A stretch of DNA of 64,000 bases, from the NCBI RefSeq assembly GCF_022539665.2, contig NC_081339.1, forward strand, positions 9,731,367 to 9,795,366, in the 5' to 3' direction. The notes under the pieces were generated by a model. It had not been told where the DNA came from and made no database searches. It saw nothing but the letters and a program-made list of their open reading frames with translations. Shown here piece after piece: positions 11,383-21,200 of the stretch. Position numbers and translations under genes: made by a program. This stretch comes from Daphnia carinata (taxonomy: Eukaryota; Arthropoda; Branchiopoda; Diplostraca; Daphniidae). The first letter of the stretch is position 1. The number at the start of each line of letters is the position of its first letter.

Positions 11383-11583
11383 ATTTACGAGCCCACAGGC
11401 TATCCGAAGACAGCCACACCCTCAACATCCCTCAAGCGTTTCACAAGTGAAAGTGAACGTGTCCCCTCCCATTTTACCTTCATTTTGTATGTGTGTTAGT
11501 AGTATAAATACTGCATGATTGTAACATGTAATTCGGACTTGTTACGACAATCCACTGCAATACACGAGGTTTGAAACTTTACA
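11383..11583 (+). repeat. 5' LTR of env-bearing Gypsy element
   Basis: Apart from its first few bases (ATTTACG instead of TGTAACG) it reads identical to the 3' LTR. It contains a TATAAAT at 11503-11509 as promoter, and ends TTTACA just before the primer-binding site. At about 200 bp it is short for an LTR. Confidence 0.9.
11503..11509 (+). promoter_or_regulatory. TATA box in 5' LTR
   Basis: TATAAAT, 120 bp into the LTR and present at the same offset in the 3' LTR and in the older copy. It probably sets the start of the genomic RNA about 25-30 bp downstream. Confidence 0.6.
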
Positions 11584-11584
11584 A

Positions 11585-11602
11585 TTGGAGGTCCCAACGA
11601 GA
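11585..11602 (+). other. Candidate primer-binding site
   Basis: The stretch beginning TGGAGGTCCCAACGAGA starts 1-2 bp after the LTR end, where a tRNA primer normally anneals, and begins with TGG, complementary to a tRNA CCA end. The same sequence follows the LTR of the older copy. I did not assign the tRNA. Confidence 0.6.
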
Positions 11603-11713
11603 CTCACACTTGTTGTCCAGTACAAAGTTTCTACCCGTACCTTATTTCAGTGATTGTGCTCTACACTTCCCCGACGAGTCTCCAACAACTCTACCAGACC
11701 AAGGAACACCATC

Positions 11714-11722
11714 AAAGGTAAG
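11714..11722 (+). promoter_or_regulatory. Candidate splice donor in the gag leader
   Basis: AAAG|GTAAGCG with the cut between 11717 and 11718 is close to a consensus donor. It sits 8 bp upstream of the likely gag ATG (11726-11728). The same site is kept in the older minus-strand copy. Joined to the acceptor exactly at the env ATG (18287) or the one before the ankyrin ORF (23003), it would make subgenomic mRNAs. Confidence 0.6.
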
Positions 11723-11895
11723 CGAATGCCGCTTGATCATATTGTATCAGAGACTACTCGTAAGGAGAATACTTTGTATCCGAACATTGCTGACGAACTA
11801 TCTCCACCGTTGTACCCCGTATTTCCCGAGCCAGACACAACCAACCAAAATCCCAACTACTCTCGAGAAAATTTTTAGACCACTGGAAAACTCTT

Positions 11896-14457
11896 GTGGA
11901 CTTAGAATTTGAACAAGAAGTAGAACAAAACAAAACCTATCAGACTACCACGACAAAAGCAAAAATCCAACAAATAGAATCCAAAAAACAAGAAGTTATT
12001 AAAGAGACCCACAACGCATTACAATTGTATTCATATACGTTGTTAGAACCATCGTTGCAAGTACCAAGTGGTATAACAGCAGAAACTATTACAAACACCA
12101 CAAAGACAGTCAAAAATTACGTAGAATCCCTTGGTGGCAACACCGAAAACCTTGACAGTTTATTACAGCAAATTAGCATTGTACATGGTAAAGAGAAAGA
12201 ATTCTTATTAGGTACCAGCCGTATTTTACAAAGAGAAGTAGTACTTGCGCAGATTACAGAGAAAAAATGTTCGTCTGAACTCAATTTTGAGTTACAGAGC
12301 TTAAGAAAGCAGCTAGAGAGCAACAAGAAAAAGGCAAAGAGTTCCAAATACACCTTAAGTAGCTCCCTTGAACAACTCCAAGAAAGTAACGAAACTCTAA
12401 AAAACTCCCTTGAAAAAACTGCCAATCGAATAAGCGAATTAGAAACAAGCCTTGAAAGTGCCACAGCAACAGAAAACCAACTACAAAACCTGTTACGAAA
12501 AAAAGAAGCCAATATCATAGCAGTTGAGAGAGAAGGGCAAGAAATAATTAGCAAACTTGAAAGTGAAAGAAAACAACTGGTTACGAAGTTAGAAACCGCC
12601 GAGCAACAGATAAAAGCAGCTTTAGAAACAAACAAACAACTTCAGACAGAAACAAAAGAAACAAAAGAGATCCTTGAAAAAACCTTAACAGAAAAAGTCG
12701 CCTTACGAAGAAGTCTGATAGATATTACTACAAAGAATAAAAATCTTGAAACAGAATTACAAAAAATCAACGCGCAGACAATAAACCAAGAAGAAAAGAT
12801 TAAGTATCTGGAAAACAGGATAAGAGAATATAGAAAGCAACAGGTAACATTCGCTGAAACCGAAGACTTAGACAATTCCAACGAACCAGGAGAGATAACG
12901 AAATTAGTAAGTGAGATAAACGACCTAACCTCAATAACAGAAGGAGACAAATCCCTTCACTTCGAGTTAGAATCTGAACAAGTTGAAAAACTACAGCAAC
13001 TCAACAACGACCTACAAAACCAAATCGAGATCCAAAACGACAACCTTCTTCAACTAGAGCGAAAGTACCAAACTCTCAAAAACAAAATCGAAATGGGACT
13101 TTCACACAAAGAAGCTTCAAGAATTGATCGCGACACAACAGATACCGATAGCCTTGATACATCCACAACCCAACCAATTGTAAAAGCATTAGGAGAATTA
13201 TTTTCCAGAGAAGACAAAAAGTCAATTCCAATCTTCAAAGGGAAAAGTACTGATAAACTAATAACAGAATGGCTGAAGGACGCCGAACATGTCGCACGCA
13301 ACAACGACTGGGACGACAACCAAAAAATACGATTCTTCTCTGACAGACTAAAAGGCGATGCCTTAGAATGGCATGGAAACTACGTGGAAGAGCAAGGTGA
13401 CGAATTAAGTTATGACGAATGGAAAACTGCCATTATTGCAAGATTCCAGGATGCATACGACTTAGCAGCACAAAGAAAAAAGTTATCCACGCTAAAACAA
13501 AAACCTGAAGAGAAATGCAAAGCCTTTATTTCAAGAATCAACAGTCTCTACGAGTCCATTGAAGGCAAAGAAGAAAAATCTGACCAAAACCAGACCATAG
13601 TTGAAGGTCGACTCATAAACACAGTCAAAAGAATGAGAGATTATACCAAAATCAAAATTCTGATGCAAGGCATTTTACCAAAATTCAGAGCAGAGCTCTA
13701 TTTTCGAATGCCCGAAGACCCTGAAGATTTTGATCAGCTTTGTAAACAATTAATCATATCCGAAGGTATCCTATATAGCAAGGAAACTGCAGAAGATAAG
13801 GAAATAAATGCGGTGATAGCAGGGATAACGCACCACGAGAAACAACAAGACAACGAACTTTCACAACAAAAGACAGAAATTGAATTCTTAAAACAAAAAA
13901 TTCAGGAACTGGAAAAAACTAATAAAAACCGTAACTTGGCACAGGATACTGATATAACCGTAGCAGCAGCAGATCGATACGAACCAAGATCCTCACGATC
14001 AAGTGATCGGTACTCCAGATCACAAAATCCGCGAGTTCGATTCGACGACAGTTCAAATAGCAGAGGCCCCAGTAGTGACCGAAATTTCGGCCGAAGCAGG
14101 GAGAACAGCCCATACCGCAACAATTATACTTCACCACGAAGACAAGGTACTTCCCCAGGGTATCGACAACCCAATTACCCTTCATATCAACAAACACCGA
14201 GACCTTCATACAACAACGGACCGACCCATTACAATCAACCACACTTTCAACCGAGCAACAATCAACAAGCGTATCACCAAAACCCAGGTTATCCACGACA
14301 ATACCCGCAGCAACGACAAAACCAGCCGAACACCCACGACACTCTTGGAAATAAGATTATTATCTGTTACAAGTGCAATAAAAAAGGACACATTGCACGA
14401 GAATGTTGGACAGATATGGCACGTATCAACAACCCGAACCACCGTCCAATGCAGTAA
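11896..14457 (+). CDS. gag: Gag polyprotein with long coiled-coil N-terminus and CCHC knuckle
   Basis: The open frame of 853 codons begins here without an ATG; it is actually open from about 11794. The likely true start is an ATG at 11726 in another phase. The older copy has one extra T in the T-run at about 11872-11876, which would connect the two phases, so this copy appears to have lost one T. Residues 1-400 are Glu/Lys/Gln/Leu-rich with heptad-like spacing, a long coiled coil. Residues about 440-590 form a retrotransposon Gag domain (IPIFKGKSTDKLITEWLKDA, ALEWHGNYV). An Arg/Ser/Asn/Gln-rich region follows, then one zinc knuckle at about 822-836 (CYKCNKKGHIARECW). Gag forms the particle and packages the RNA. 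It overlaps pol by roughly 75 nt in the -1 phase. Confidence 0.8.
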   Translation: MDLEFEQEVEQNKTYQTTTTKAKIQQIESKKQEVIKETHNALQLYSYTLLEPSLQVPSGITAETITNTTKTVKNYVESLGGNTENLDSLLQQISIVHGKEKEFLLGTSRILQREVVLAQITEKKCSSELNFELQSLRKQLESNKKKAKSSKYTLSSSLEQLQESNETLKNSLEKTANRISELETSLESATATENQLQNLLRKKEANIIAVEREGQEIISKLESERKQLVTKLETAEQQIKAALETNKQLQTETKETKEILEKTLTEKVALRRSLIDITTKNKNLETELQKINAQTINQEEKIKYLENRIREYRKQQVTFAETEDLDNSNEPGEITKLVSEINDLTSITEGDKSLHFELESEQVEKLQQLNNDLQNQIEIQNDNLLQLERKYQTLKNKIEMGLSHKEASRIDRDTTDTDSLDTSTTQPIVKALGELFSREDKKSIPIFKGKSTDKLITEWLKDAEHVARNNDWDDNQKIRFFSDRLKGDALEWHGNYVEEQGDELSYDEWKTAIIARFQDAYDLAAQRKKLSTLKQKPEEKCKAFISRINSLYESIEGKEEKSDQNQTIVEGRLINTVKRMRDYTKIKILMQGILPKFRAELYFRMPEDPEDFDQLCKQLIISEGILYSKETAEDKEINAVIAGITHHEKQQDNELSQQKTEIEFLKQKIQELEKTNKNRNLAQDTDITVAAADRYEPRSSRSSDRYSRSQNPRVRFDDSSNSRGPSSDRNFGRSRENSPYRNNYTSPRRQGTSPGYRQPNYPSYQQTPRPSYNNGPTHYNQPHFQPSNNQQAYHQNPGYPRQYPQQRQNQPNTHDTLGNKIIICYKCNKKGHIARECWTDMARINNPNHRPMQ

Positions 14458-17400
14458 ACACAATATCCCTACCAACCAACCCTTTAACACAAAATTTAGA
14501 AATAGCGATACCCAAACTAATCCGTATACCAGTAAGAATTTTTGGAAAAGAAATTAAGGCTTTAGTAGACACAGGAGCAGCAGCCAGTTTAGTTTCTGAC
14601 AGCATATTTTTTAATCTAAAGGAGTATGAAGAACTTAAACATGTTAAAGACTCCCCTTTGCCAATATTTAGAACGGTGTCAGGAGAAATACTAAAATCAA
14701 AAGGGAAATATGGATTTTCAATCACCATTAACACCAATCACGTCATTAAGCATGATTTCTTTATTATGGAAAACTTGAACGAAACTTGCATATTAGGATT
14801 AGACTTCTTATCGAGCAACAATGTAAAAATTAATACTAAAAACAGGCAGATCAATTACGATCATTCCGGAAAAGAACATAGCTTTGGTAAAAACACACTC
14901 CCAGTATATAGCATAACTTTTGGCAAGACAGGTATTAATATTCCACTCCTCCCAGACCGTTCGTCAGATAGTAACTACAACAACGATCTGACAGAAGCAG
15001 ATTATCGCAGCCTAGAATCTTTCTCCCAATCAGAAATTAACAAGAAATCTAAGCGAATTGGACAAACCCAAGAGAGTGAAACGACTAACATCTCCGACGA
15101 GATACGCATTAAAATTGAAAATCTATTGAAGAAACACGAAACTCTATTTGCAGAAAGAGAATCAGATTTGGGTCTAGCAACTGATGTAAAACATTCCATT
15201 AACATAGGATACAACGCCCCAATTACTCAACGATTGCGTAGAACACCAGAAGCATTAAAACTAATTGTCAAAACAAAGATTGAAGTAATGGTAAATAACA
15301 ATATTATTAGAGAAAGCCACAGCCCATTTGCAGCAGCAATTGTAATGGTTCCCAAAAAAGATGGAGAAATGCGTATGTGTATTGATTATAGGGCACTTAA
15401 CAAAATAACCGTAAAAGACAAATACCCATTACCAAGAATCGACGACACAATTGATGCATTGAGCGGATCAGTTTACTTCTCAACATTGGACTTACTAAGT
15501 GGCTACTGGCAGATCGAGATAGAAGAAAACGACAAACACAAAACCGCCTTCATTTGTGAACTTGGACAATACGAATTTAATAGAATGCCATTTGGACTAA
15601 CAAATGCACCAAGCACTTTTCAACGAGCAATGAACAACATATTGAAATCAGTATTGTTCAGGTTCGCATTGGTTTACCTGGATGACATCATAGTGTTCAG
15701 TAATAATATTGCTGAACATGTGATACATCTAGAAGCAGTGTTTAAACTTCTTAAAGACGCAGGATTAAAATTAAAACTAAAGAAATGCGAATTTTTCAAA
15801 GAAGAATTAGACTATTTAGGATATATTGTTTCGAAAAAAGGAATAACACCGAGTACAAAAAAGTTAGAAGCAATCATCAAATACCCAGCTCCCAAAAACG
15901 TGAAAGAATTAAGCTCATTTCTAGGTTTGGCTAGCTATTACAGAAAGTTCATCAGGGCTTTTGCTGATAAAGCCCACCCACTGACAGCGCTAACGAGAAA
16001 ATCAGCCGAGTGGAAATGGGGAGAGGAACAAAGGGACGCCTTTGATTGTATCAAGAACTGTCTCATAACTAGACCTATCCTAGGGTATCCAGATTTCACG
16101 CGCGAATTTATCATCTACACAGATGCCTCAGGATACGGTATAGGAGCAGTCTTGGCTCAGATGCAAACTCTACCTCAATCAGCGGATTCAGCGGAGTCCG
16201 ACGTACAGGAACCCCGTGAATCAGACGGCGCGGAAGTCGTCATAGCGTATAGCTCTAAACATCTGAACGACCGCGAAGCCAAGTGGTCAACCACAGAGAA
16301 AGAGGCTTACGCCATCATCCACGCAATTGACGTATTTAGAACGTATCTATACGGACGCAGATTCACCGTATTTACAGACCATAGACCTTTAGAATGGTTA
16401 ATGAGCAAGACAGAACCCGCAGGAAGATTAGCTAGATGGGCACTAAAAATACAAGAATTCGACATCGTCATTGGGTACCGGCCTGGGAAGTCGCACCAAA
16501 ATGCAGACACCCTAAGCCGTATTCCCATAGTGCCAATAGCACGAGTAGAAACAAGGGCAATGGAAAGAGGAACTGTCACAAGAGAGCTAGAAAATATTCG
16601 AAAAGAAGGTGAAAATCTAAAAGAAAAACTAAGGATTGAAAGATTAAAGAAACAAGAACAGCTGGAGAAAGAAAACGAAAGTATTCAAAAAGAAAACGAA
16701 AGTTTTGAGAGGGAAAGTCAAAGGAAGAGCGTAGGTTTCGAAAGAGAAATTGGAAGTGAAAGTAAAAGGTCTGAGAAAGAAGACAGATGGATAGAATTAC
16801 AGCAAGCAGATAAATATTGTCAAAAACTAATGATGGAAATACAAGAAGATAGCCAGAAAAATAGAAATAAAAGATTCTCAAGCAACTTTATAATCAATGA
16901 AAAGGGTCTATTAACAGATAGACAAGGAAAATTAGTAGTCCCTGTACCGTTAATCGACGGAATTTTACGAGCAAATCATGATCACATGATGGCAGGGCAT
17001 TTAGGAATCGAAAAAACAATAGCCAGACTTAGAGAACAATACTTCTTCCCATACATGCGACAAAACGTAACAGAACACATCAAAAATTGCCTTAAATGCG
17101 CAAAACGCAAGGCTGTGGGAGGAAGTAAAGCACCATTGCAACCTATGCCCCCAGCCGAAAGGGTGTGGGAAAGACTTGCGATGGATATTGTGGGTCCCGT
17201 TCAAGAAAGCGCAAAGGGACATAAGTATATTTTAGTCCTATCAGATTATGCCAGTCGTTTCGTCTTCACGGTTCCAATGAGAGATCAAACTGCCCAAACA
17301 ATTGCTACAATACTGGTTAATGATATTTATACAAAATATGGATCCCCCGAAGTAGTACTAACAGATCAAGGAACTAATTTCCTGTCGAGCTTAATCCAAG

Positions 17401-18263
17401 ATATTTGCAAATTATTTAAAATCAAACAAATCAGAACAACAGCATACCATCCCCAGACAGACGGATTAGTAGAACGATTTAACAGAACCCTATGTGACAT
17501 GTTGGCTTGCTACGTAACGGATGAACCAGAAAATTGGGACAAATATCTACCATTTGTCACATTTGCTTACAACACAGCGAAGCAATCAACACTGCAACAA
17601 AACCCATTCTTTCTATTCTTCGGGAGACAACCAGTGCTCCCAAACGACATCAAAATAGACAGGCGATACGAAACATACGAGGATACCAGTGTAATGTACT
17701 CACACCAATGGAAGAAGGCTCAGCAACTAGCGAAGGAACACCTATTTCGGGCACAGACAAAACAAAAAAGATACTACGACAAAGGAACACAAGCGATCAA
17801 ATATAACATTGGTGACTTTGTGCTACTGAAAGCTCCACCAACTGCCGGAAAATTCATCAACAGGTGGAATGGACCATTCAAAATCATCAGAAATTTCTCA
17901 AATCTCACTTATGAGATTCAACACGCAAGCAATGAAAAACTAAAATCAGTGGTACACGTCAACCGCCTAAAGCTCTACGTCCCGGCAAACCAAGAAACAG
18001 AAAAATTATCTAGTGTTCCACAACAACCAGGAAGTGAAACAGTGCGACGAGGACCAGGCAGACCAAGAAACAACTTCATCAACAACAAAAGAATACCTGT
18101 CCGTAGAGCGTGTTGGCATCGGCATCATCATGCAGCAGAAACGGAAAATTGTAAAATCATCGCACCAAATCTCCCCGGTCCTATACCAATTAATCCTGCA
18201 CACACTAGAATGACGAATCCACGATACAACTTACGGCAACGCAACGAAGTCTCGAGATTCTAA
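14403..18263 (+). CDS. pol: Pol polyprotein: protease, reverse transcriptase, RNase H, integrase
   Basis: 1286 codons, intact, -1 phase relative to gag and open from about 14382, so probably made by frameshifting; I see no classical slippery heptamer in phase. Protease: ALVDTGAAASL at about residue 52. RT: MCIDYRALNKIT, FSTLDLLSGYWQI, MPFGLTNAPSTFQ and catalytic YLDD at about 425. RNase H: IIYTDASGYGIGAVLA at about 570 and FTDHRPLEWL. Integrase: H2C2 finger (GHLGIEKT to CLKCAKRK, about 865-903) and D,D,E core (MDIVGPV, VLTDQGTNF, DGLVERFNR). Two oddities: a charged, heptad-like insertion of about 90 residues (about 720-805) between RNase H and integrase, and a GRPRNN AT-hook-like motif near the C-terminus (about 1222). 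Confidence 0.93.
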   Translation: MLDRYGTYQQPEPPSNAVNTISLPTNPLTQNLEIAIPKLIRIPVRIFGKEIKALVDTGAAASLVSDSIFFNLKEYEELKHVKDSPLPIFRTVSGEILKSKGKYGFSITINTNHVIKHDFFIMENLNETCILGLDFLSSNNVKINTKNRQINYDHSGKEHSFGKNTLPVYSITFGKTGINIPLLPDRSSDSNYNNDLTEADYRSLESFSQSEINKKSKRIGQTQESETTNISDEIRIKIENLLKKHETLFAERESDLGLATDVKHSINIGYNAPITQRLRRTPEALKLIVKTKIEVMVNNNIIRESHSPFAAAIVMVPKKDGEMRMCIDYRALNKITVKDKYPLPRIDDTIDALSGSVYFSTLDLLSGYWQIEIEENDKHKTAFICELGQYEFNRMPFGLTNAPSTFQRAMNNILKSVLFRFALVYLDDIIVFSNNIAEHVIHLEAVFKLLKDAGLKLKLKKCEFFKEELDYLGYIVSKKGITPSTKKLEAIIKYPAPKNVKELSSFLGLASYYRKFIRAFADKAHPLTALTRKSAEWKWGEEQRDAFDCIKNCLITRPILGYPDFTREFIIYTDASGYGIGAVLAQMQTLPQSADSAESDVQEPRESDGAEVVIAYSSKHLNDREAKWSTTEKEAYAIIHAIDVFRTYLYGRRFTVFTDHRPLEWLMSKTEPAGRLARWALKIQEFDIVIGYRPGKSHQNADTLSRIPIVPIARVETRAMERGTVTRELENIRKEGENLKEKLRIERLKKQEQLEKENESIQKENESFERESQRKSVGFEREIGSESKRSEKEDRWIELQQADKYCQKLMMEIQEDSQKNRNKRFSSNFIINEKGLLTDRQGKLVVPVPLIDGILRANHDHMMAGHLGIEKTIARLREQYFFPYMRQNVTEHIKNCLKCAKRKAVGGSKAPLQPMPPAERVWERLAMDIVGPVQESAKGHKYILVLSDYASRFVFTVPMRDQTAQTIATILVNDIYTKYGSPEVVLTDQGTNFLSSLIQDICKLFKIKQIRTTAYHPQTDGLVERFNRTLCDMLACYVTDEPENWDKYLPFVTFAYNTAKQSTLQQNPFFLFFGRQPVLPNDIKIDRRYETYEDTSVMYSHQWKKAQQLAKEHLFRAQTKQKRYYDKGTQAIKYNIGDFVLLKAPPTAGKFINRWNGPFKIIRNFSNLTYEIQHASNEKLKSVVHVNRLKLYVPANQETEKLSSVPQQPGSETVRRGPGRPRNNFINNKRIPVRRACWHRHHHAAETENCKIIAPNLPGPIPINPAHTRMTNPRYNLRQRNEVSRF

Positions 18264-18280
18264 AACGTCCAAATTTTCTT

Positions 18281-18290
18281 TTCGCAGATG
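18281..18290 (+). promoter_or_regulatory. Splice acceptor abutting the env ATG
   Basis: A pyrimidine-rich run (AAATTTTCTTTTCGCAG) ends in AG at 18286-18287 and the env ATG is the next codon. The older copy has the same arrangement (TTTTTCTTTTAACAG then ATG). This strongly suggests env is translated from a spliced RNA. Confidence 0.7.
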
Positions 18291-21200
18291 GAACTGATAC
18301 TATCACTCATCCAATTACTCACCATCATTCCATCCACATATCCCATCTATTCAACCGTATGCGACTGCCAGAACGTAAAGACCAGAGGAATTTTAGATAT
18401 AGAGGCACCCTATTACTGCAATAACAAAGAATCAGATACAGCTCACTTACCCAGAATACCCACGTTGTACACTTTAAAAACAACACAAAAACCAGCAGCC
18501 TCTTGGAAAGGCTGGACCTGCAAGCAATGGATAAAAACGAAGAAAATAACTGGGTCATTCTGGATCGGATCTTTCGACACCATATATTCACAAGAAACTA
18601 AACTAATTTCCCCACTGGAATGCTGGAGAATGGTGAACGACAAGAAATGTGGCGATAATAACATGCAGACCGGACCAGCGGGTCTGAGTTTCACAGCCAC
18701 CCCGACAGGCGAAGGGCAATGGTATGCCATAAAAACATATCACACCCTCAACTGTGTTGCAGAACAAATCACCTTACGGCAGGAAAAACAAGACGACCCA
18801 ATCGAGAGCCCATTTGGACCATTAAATACTACCCAGCAAGAAGGACACTTCATCCAAAATCAAAACACAATAGTATGGGGAGATAGGACAACAAATAATT
18901 CATATTCTCAAACCTTGATCAAAGGAAGCGGTTATCTGGAACTTCCGAGAATACCGGAACGCGAAAACACCAGCCGTCTTTACGACACCAATCGACAGAT
19001 CGAGATTTCATTCTTCAACAAACCAGATCGGGACATAACACCACAAGGTTACAAAGTTGTGGGCGTACCGCTCACATACCTAATCTTTCCAACCGAAACA
19101 ACGAGAAAATTGTACGAGATGTTCAAAACAACTATACATACATGTATACAAAATACTCACCTAGATACATCGGTGTGCAAGGACTACAGGGAACTCCAGT
19201 TAACCAAGCGGAAACGATCCATTCAACAGGAAGTTACATTCTTGCTCAACACTCCCTCGGAAGACTCAGGAAAACGTCTGTACAGCATTTCGTACGCCTG
19301 GGGGCCAATAAGAATGGGATATCAACAGTCAATCAGGATCAACGAGAAGGACCGGAGTGTAAATTACAACGCCACTATATACATAATATACAAACCAGAC
19401 GAAAACACTCAGTTAACCGCCCACTTTCGTCTCAAAGACGATGATCCACTTCCTCAAGGATCAGAATTCGAATACATCGTTGACCAAACAATAAGAATCC
19501 AGAACAGTAATATCTGTATCACGGAAGGAGAAGCAGGCCGACTAATTGTTGCTAAATGCTCAGAATTTTCAACACGGTGGATTCTAGATCAACAAAACCA
19601 TCAATTAATTTCACAAGAATCGTATCTCTGTATTACACTAGGAACATACCAAGCTATCATATTGACAGAATGCAGAGATGATAAGAACAGCGTAACACAA
19701 AAATGGATCTTTGAAACTGTCAACACCAATCCAGACATCATAGAAAATTTCCCAGACACAACTTTAGCAGAAATGCAGGAAATTCAACAAGAACAACGGA
19801 AGGCAATCACAACCACGATTAATTCGCCGCTATTTGGAGGAATTTTAAAAACTAATCACGGTAGCGGAAATATAATCTGGGATATGATTGCCTGGGGCCT
19901 ATTGAAAAACGGAAAAACACCAAACGAAAAATGTCTAACACACCATGGAGTAAACAAGCAAATGACATTAGAAGAATGCGACAAAGAGTGGCCGCAATGT
20001 CAAGAAGAACTAAGAAAACTAATTAACAGCAACGATCCATTAGTACAATCACAAACAATGGTAGCCAACTGTAGCAAAGCAACAGAACGAGGACAAGCTT
20101 TCGAATATACATCTGATTTCACCATCAGACCGTTCAACACAAACACCTGTATCAAAGCCAATACGACAATGCTAGTACTTCAAGAGTGCGCTAGCACCAG
20201 CTCAATCTGGGGCACATTTGAGCACACAGGACAGCTCATGGCAACAGATAGAACTGGGCTACATTCACCCTCATCAGACAGGAAGTGTCTCACACAGAGA
20301 GTAGGACGGGTGACCCTGGGGCATTGTCACAGCTCCAGCCAAAAACAGCACTTTAACTTTGAATATCGCAACCCACACCAAATACGGACTCTCTCAGCGG
20401 CAGCCATCATAGCACTGCACACTAAACAGCCATTGGACGGGAAAACACTCCCAACCATACCACCACTAATGAAAAGAGAAGATAACAACCAATCAGAGAA
20501 CAGCAAAACTTTGGTCACACCCCCTGCCACGCCCACAACAGAAAAACACACAACAACGACAAGCGTTACAACGACTACAAAGCCCACAATAAAAACCACA
20601 TTGGGAACAACAGCAAAAACAACGGTAAAAAGCACTACGACAATTAAACCAGTTACAAGCACAGCAGCTAGCAAACCCACCACAACACAGAAAGTGACAA
20701 CTAAACCCAGTATGACATCAACGTCAACAAAACCCACCACAACTACAAAACCAATAATCACATCGACAAGCACTAAACCCACCACTACTACTAGACCTAC
20801 GGCAACTGCTAAGATAACTTCAACTTCAACAACCACTACAACTACAAAACTTACGACAACAAGTACAATGGCCACTACAACAAGTTCCACAACAACAGAG
20901 AAAACAGCAAAGCCTACTACGACAAGTTCCACAACAACCGCGACAACAACGACGCATCAGCCAAGCTCAATAACGACGAACACAAAAACATTAAGCGAAA
21001 GTTCAACGACCCAACAATCATCAACACATACTACCGGAGTAACCCCTTTAGCACTAACGGGAACAACGTCTACAACAGAAGGAACTCAAATTCAGGCCAT
21101 CGAAGAAAGCAGTATTCGAAACTTGCCGTTAGCTGATTCTTTGATAATTTCAATGGATCAAAAAGCTGAAGATACATCAAACAATGAAAATTTAGAAGCC

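Noticed and set aside
11585-11602. Assigning a specific tRNA to the Gypsy primer-binding site
   Set aside because: It needs a comparison with the host tRNA set, which I cannot do here.
12117-12635. Minus-strand 172-codon hydrophobic frame
   Set aside because: Antisense of the coiled-coil part of Gag; the composition is explained by that.
20327-20932. Minus-strand 201-codon Val-rich frame
   Set aside because: It is the antisense of the ACN-repeat (Thr-rich) part of env. The same artefact appears at 37339-37848 in the older copy.
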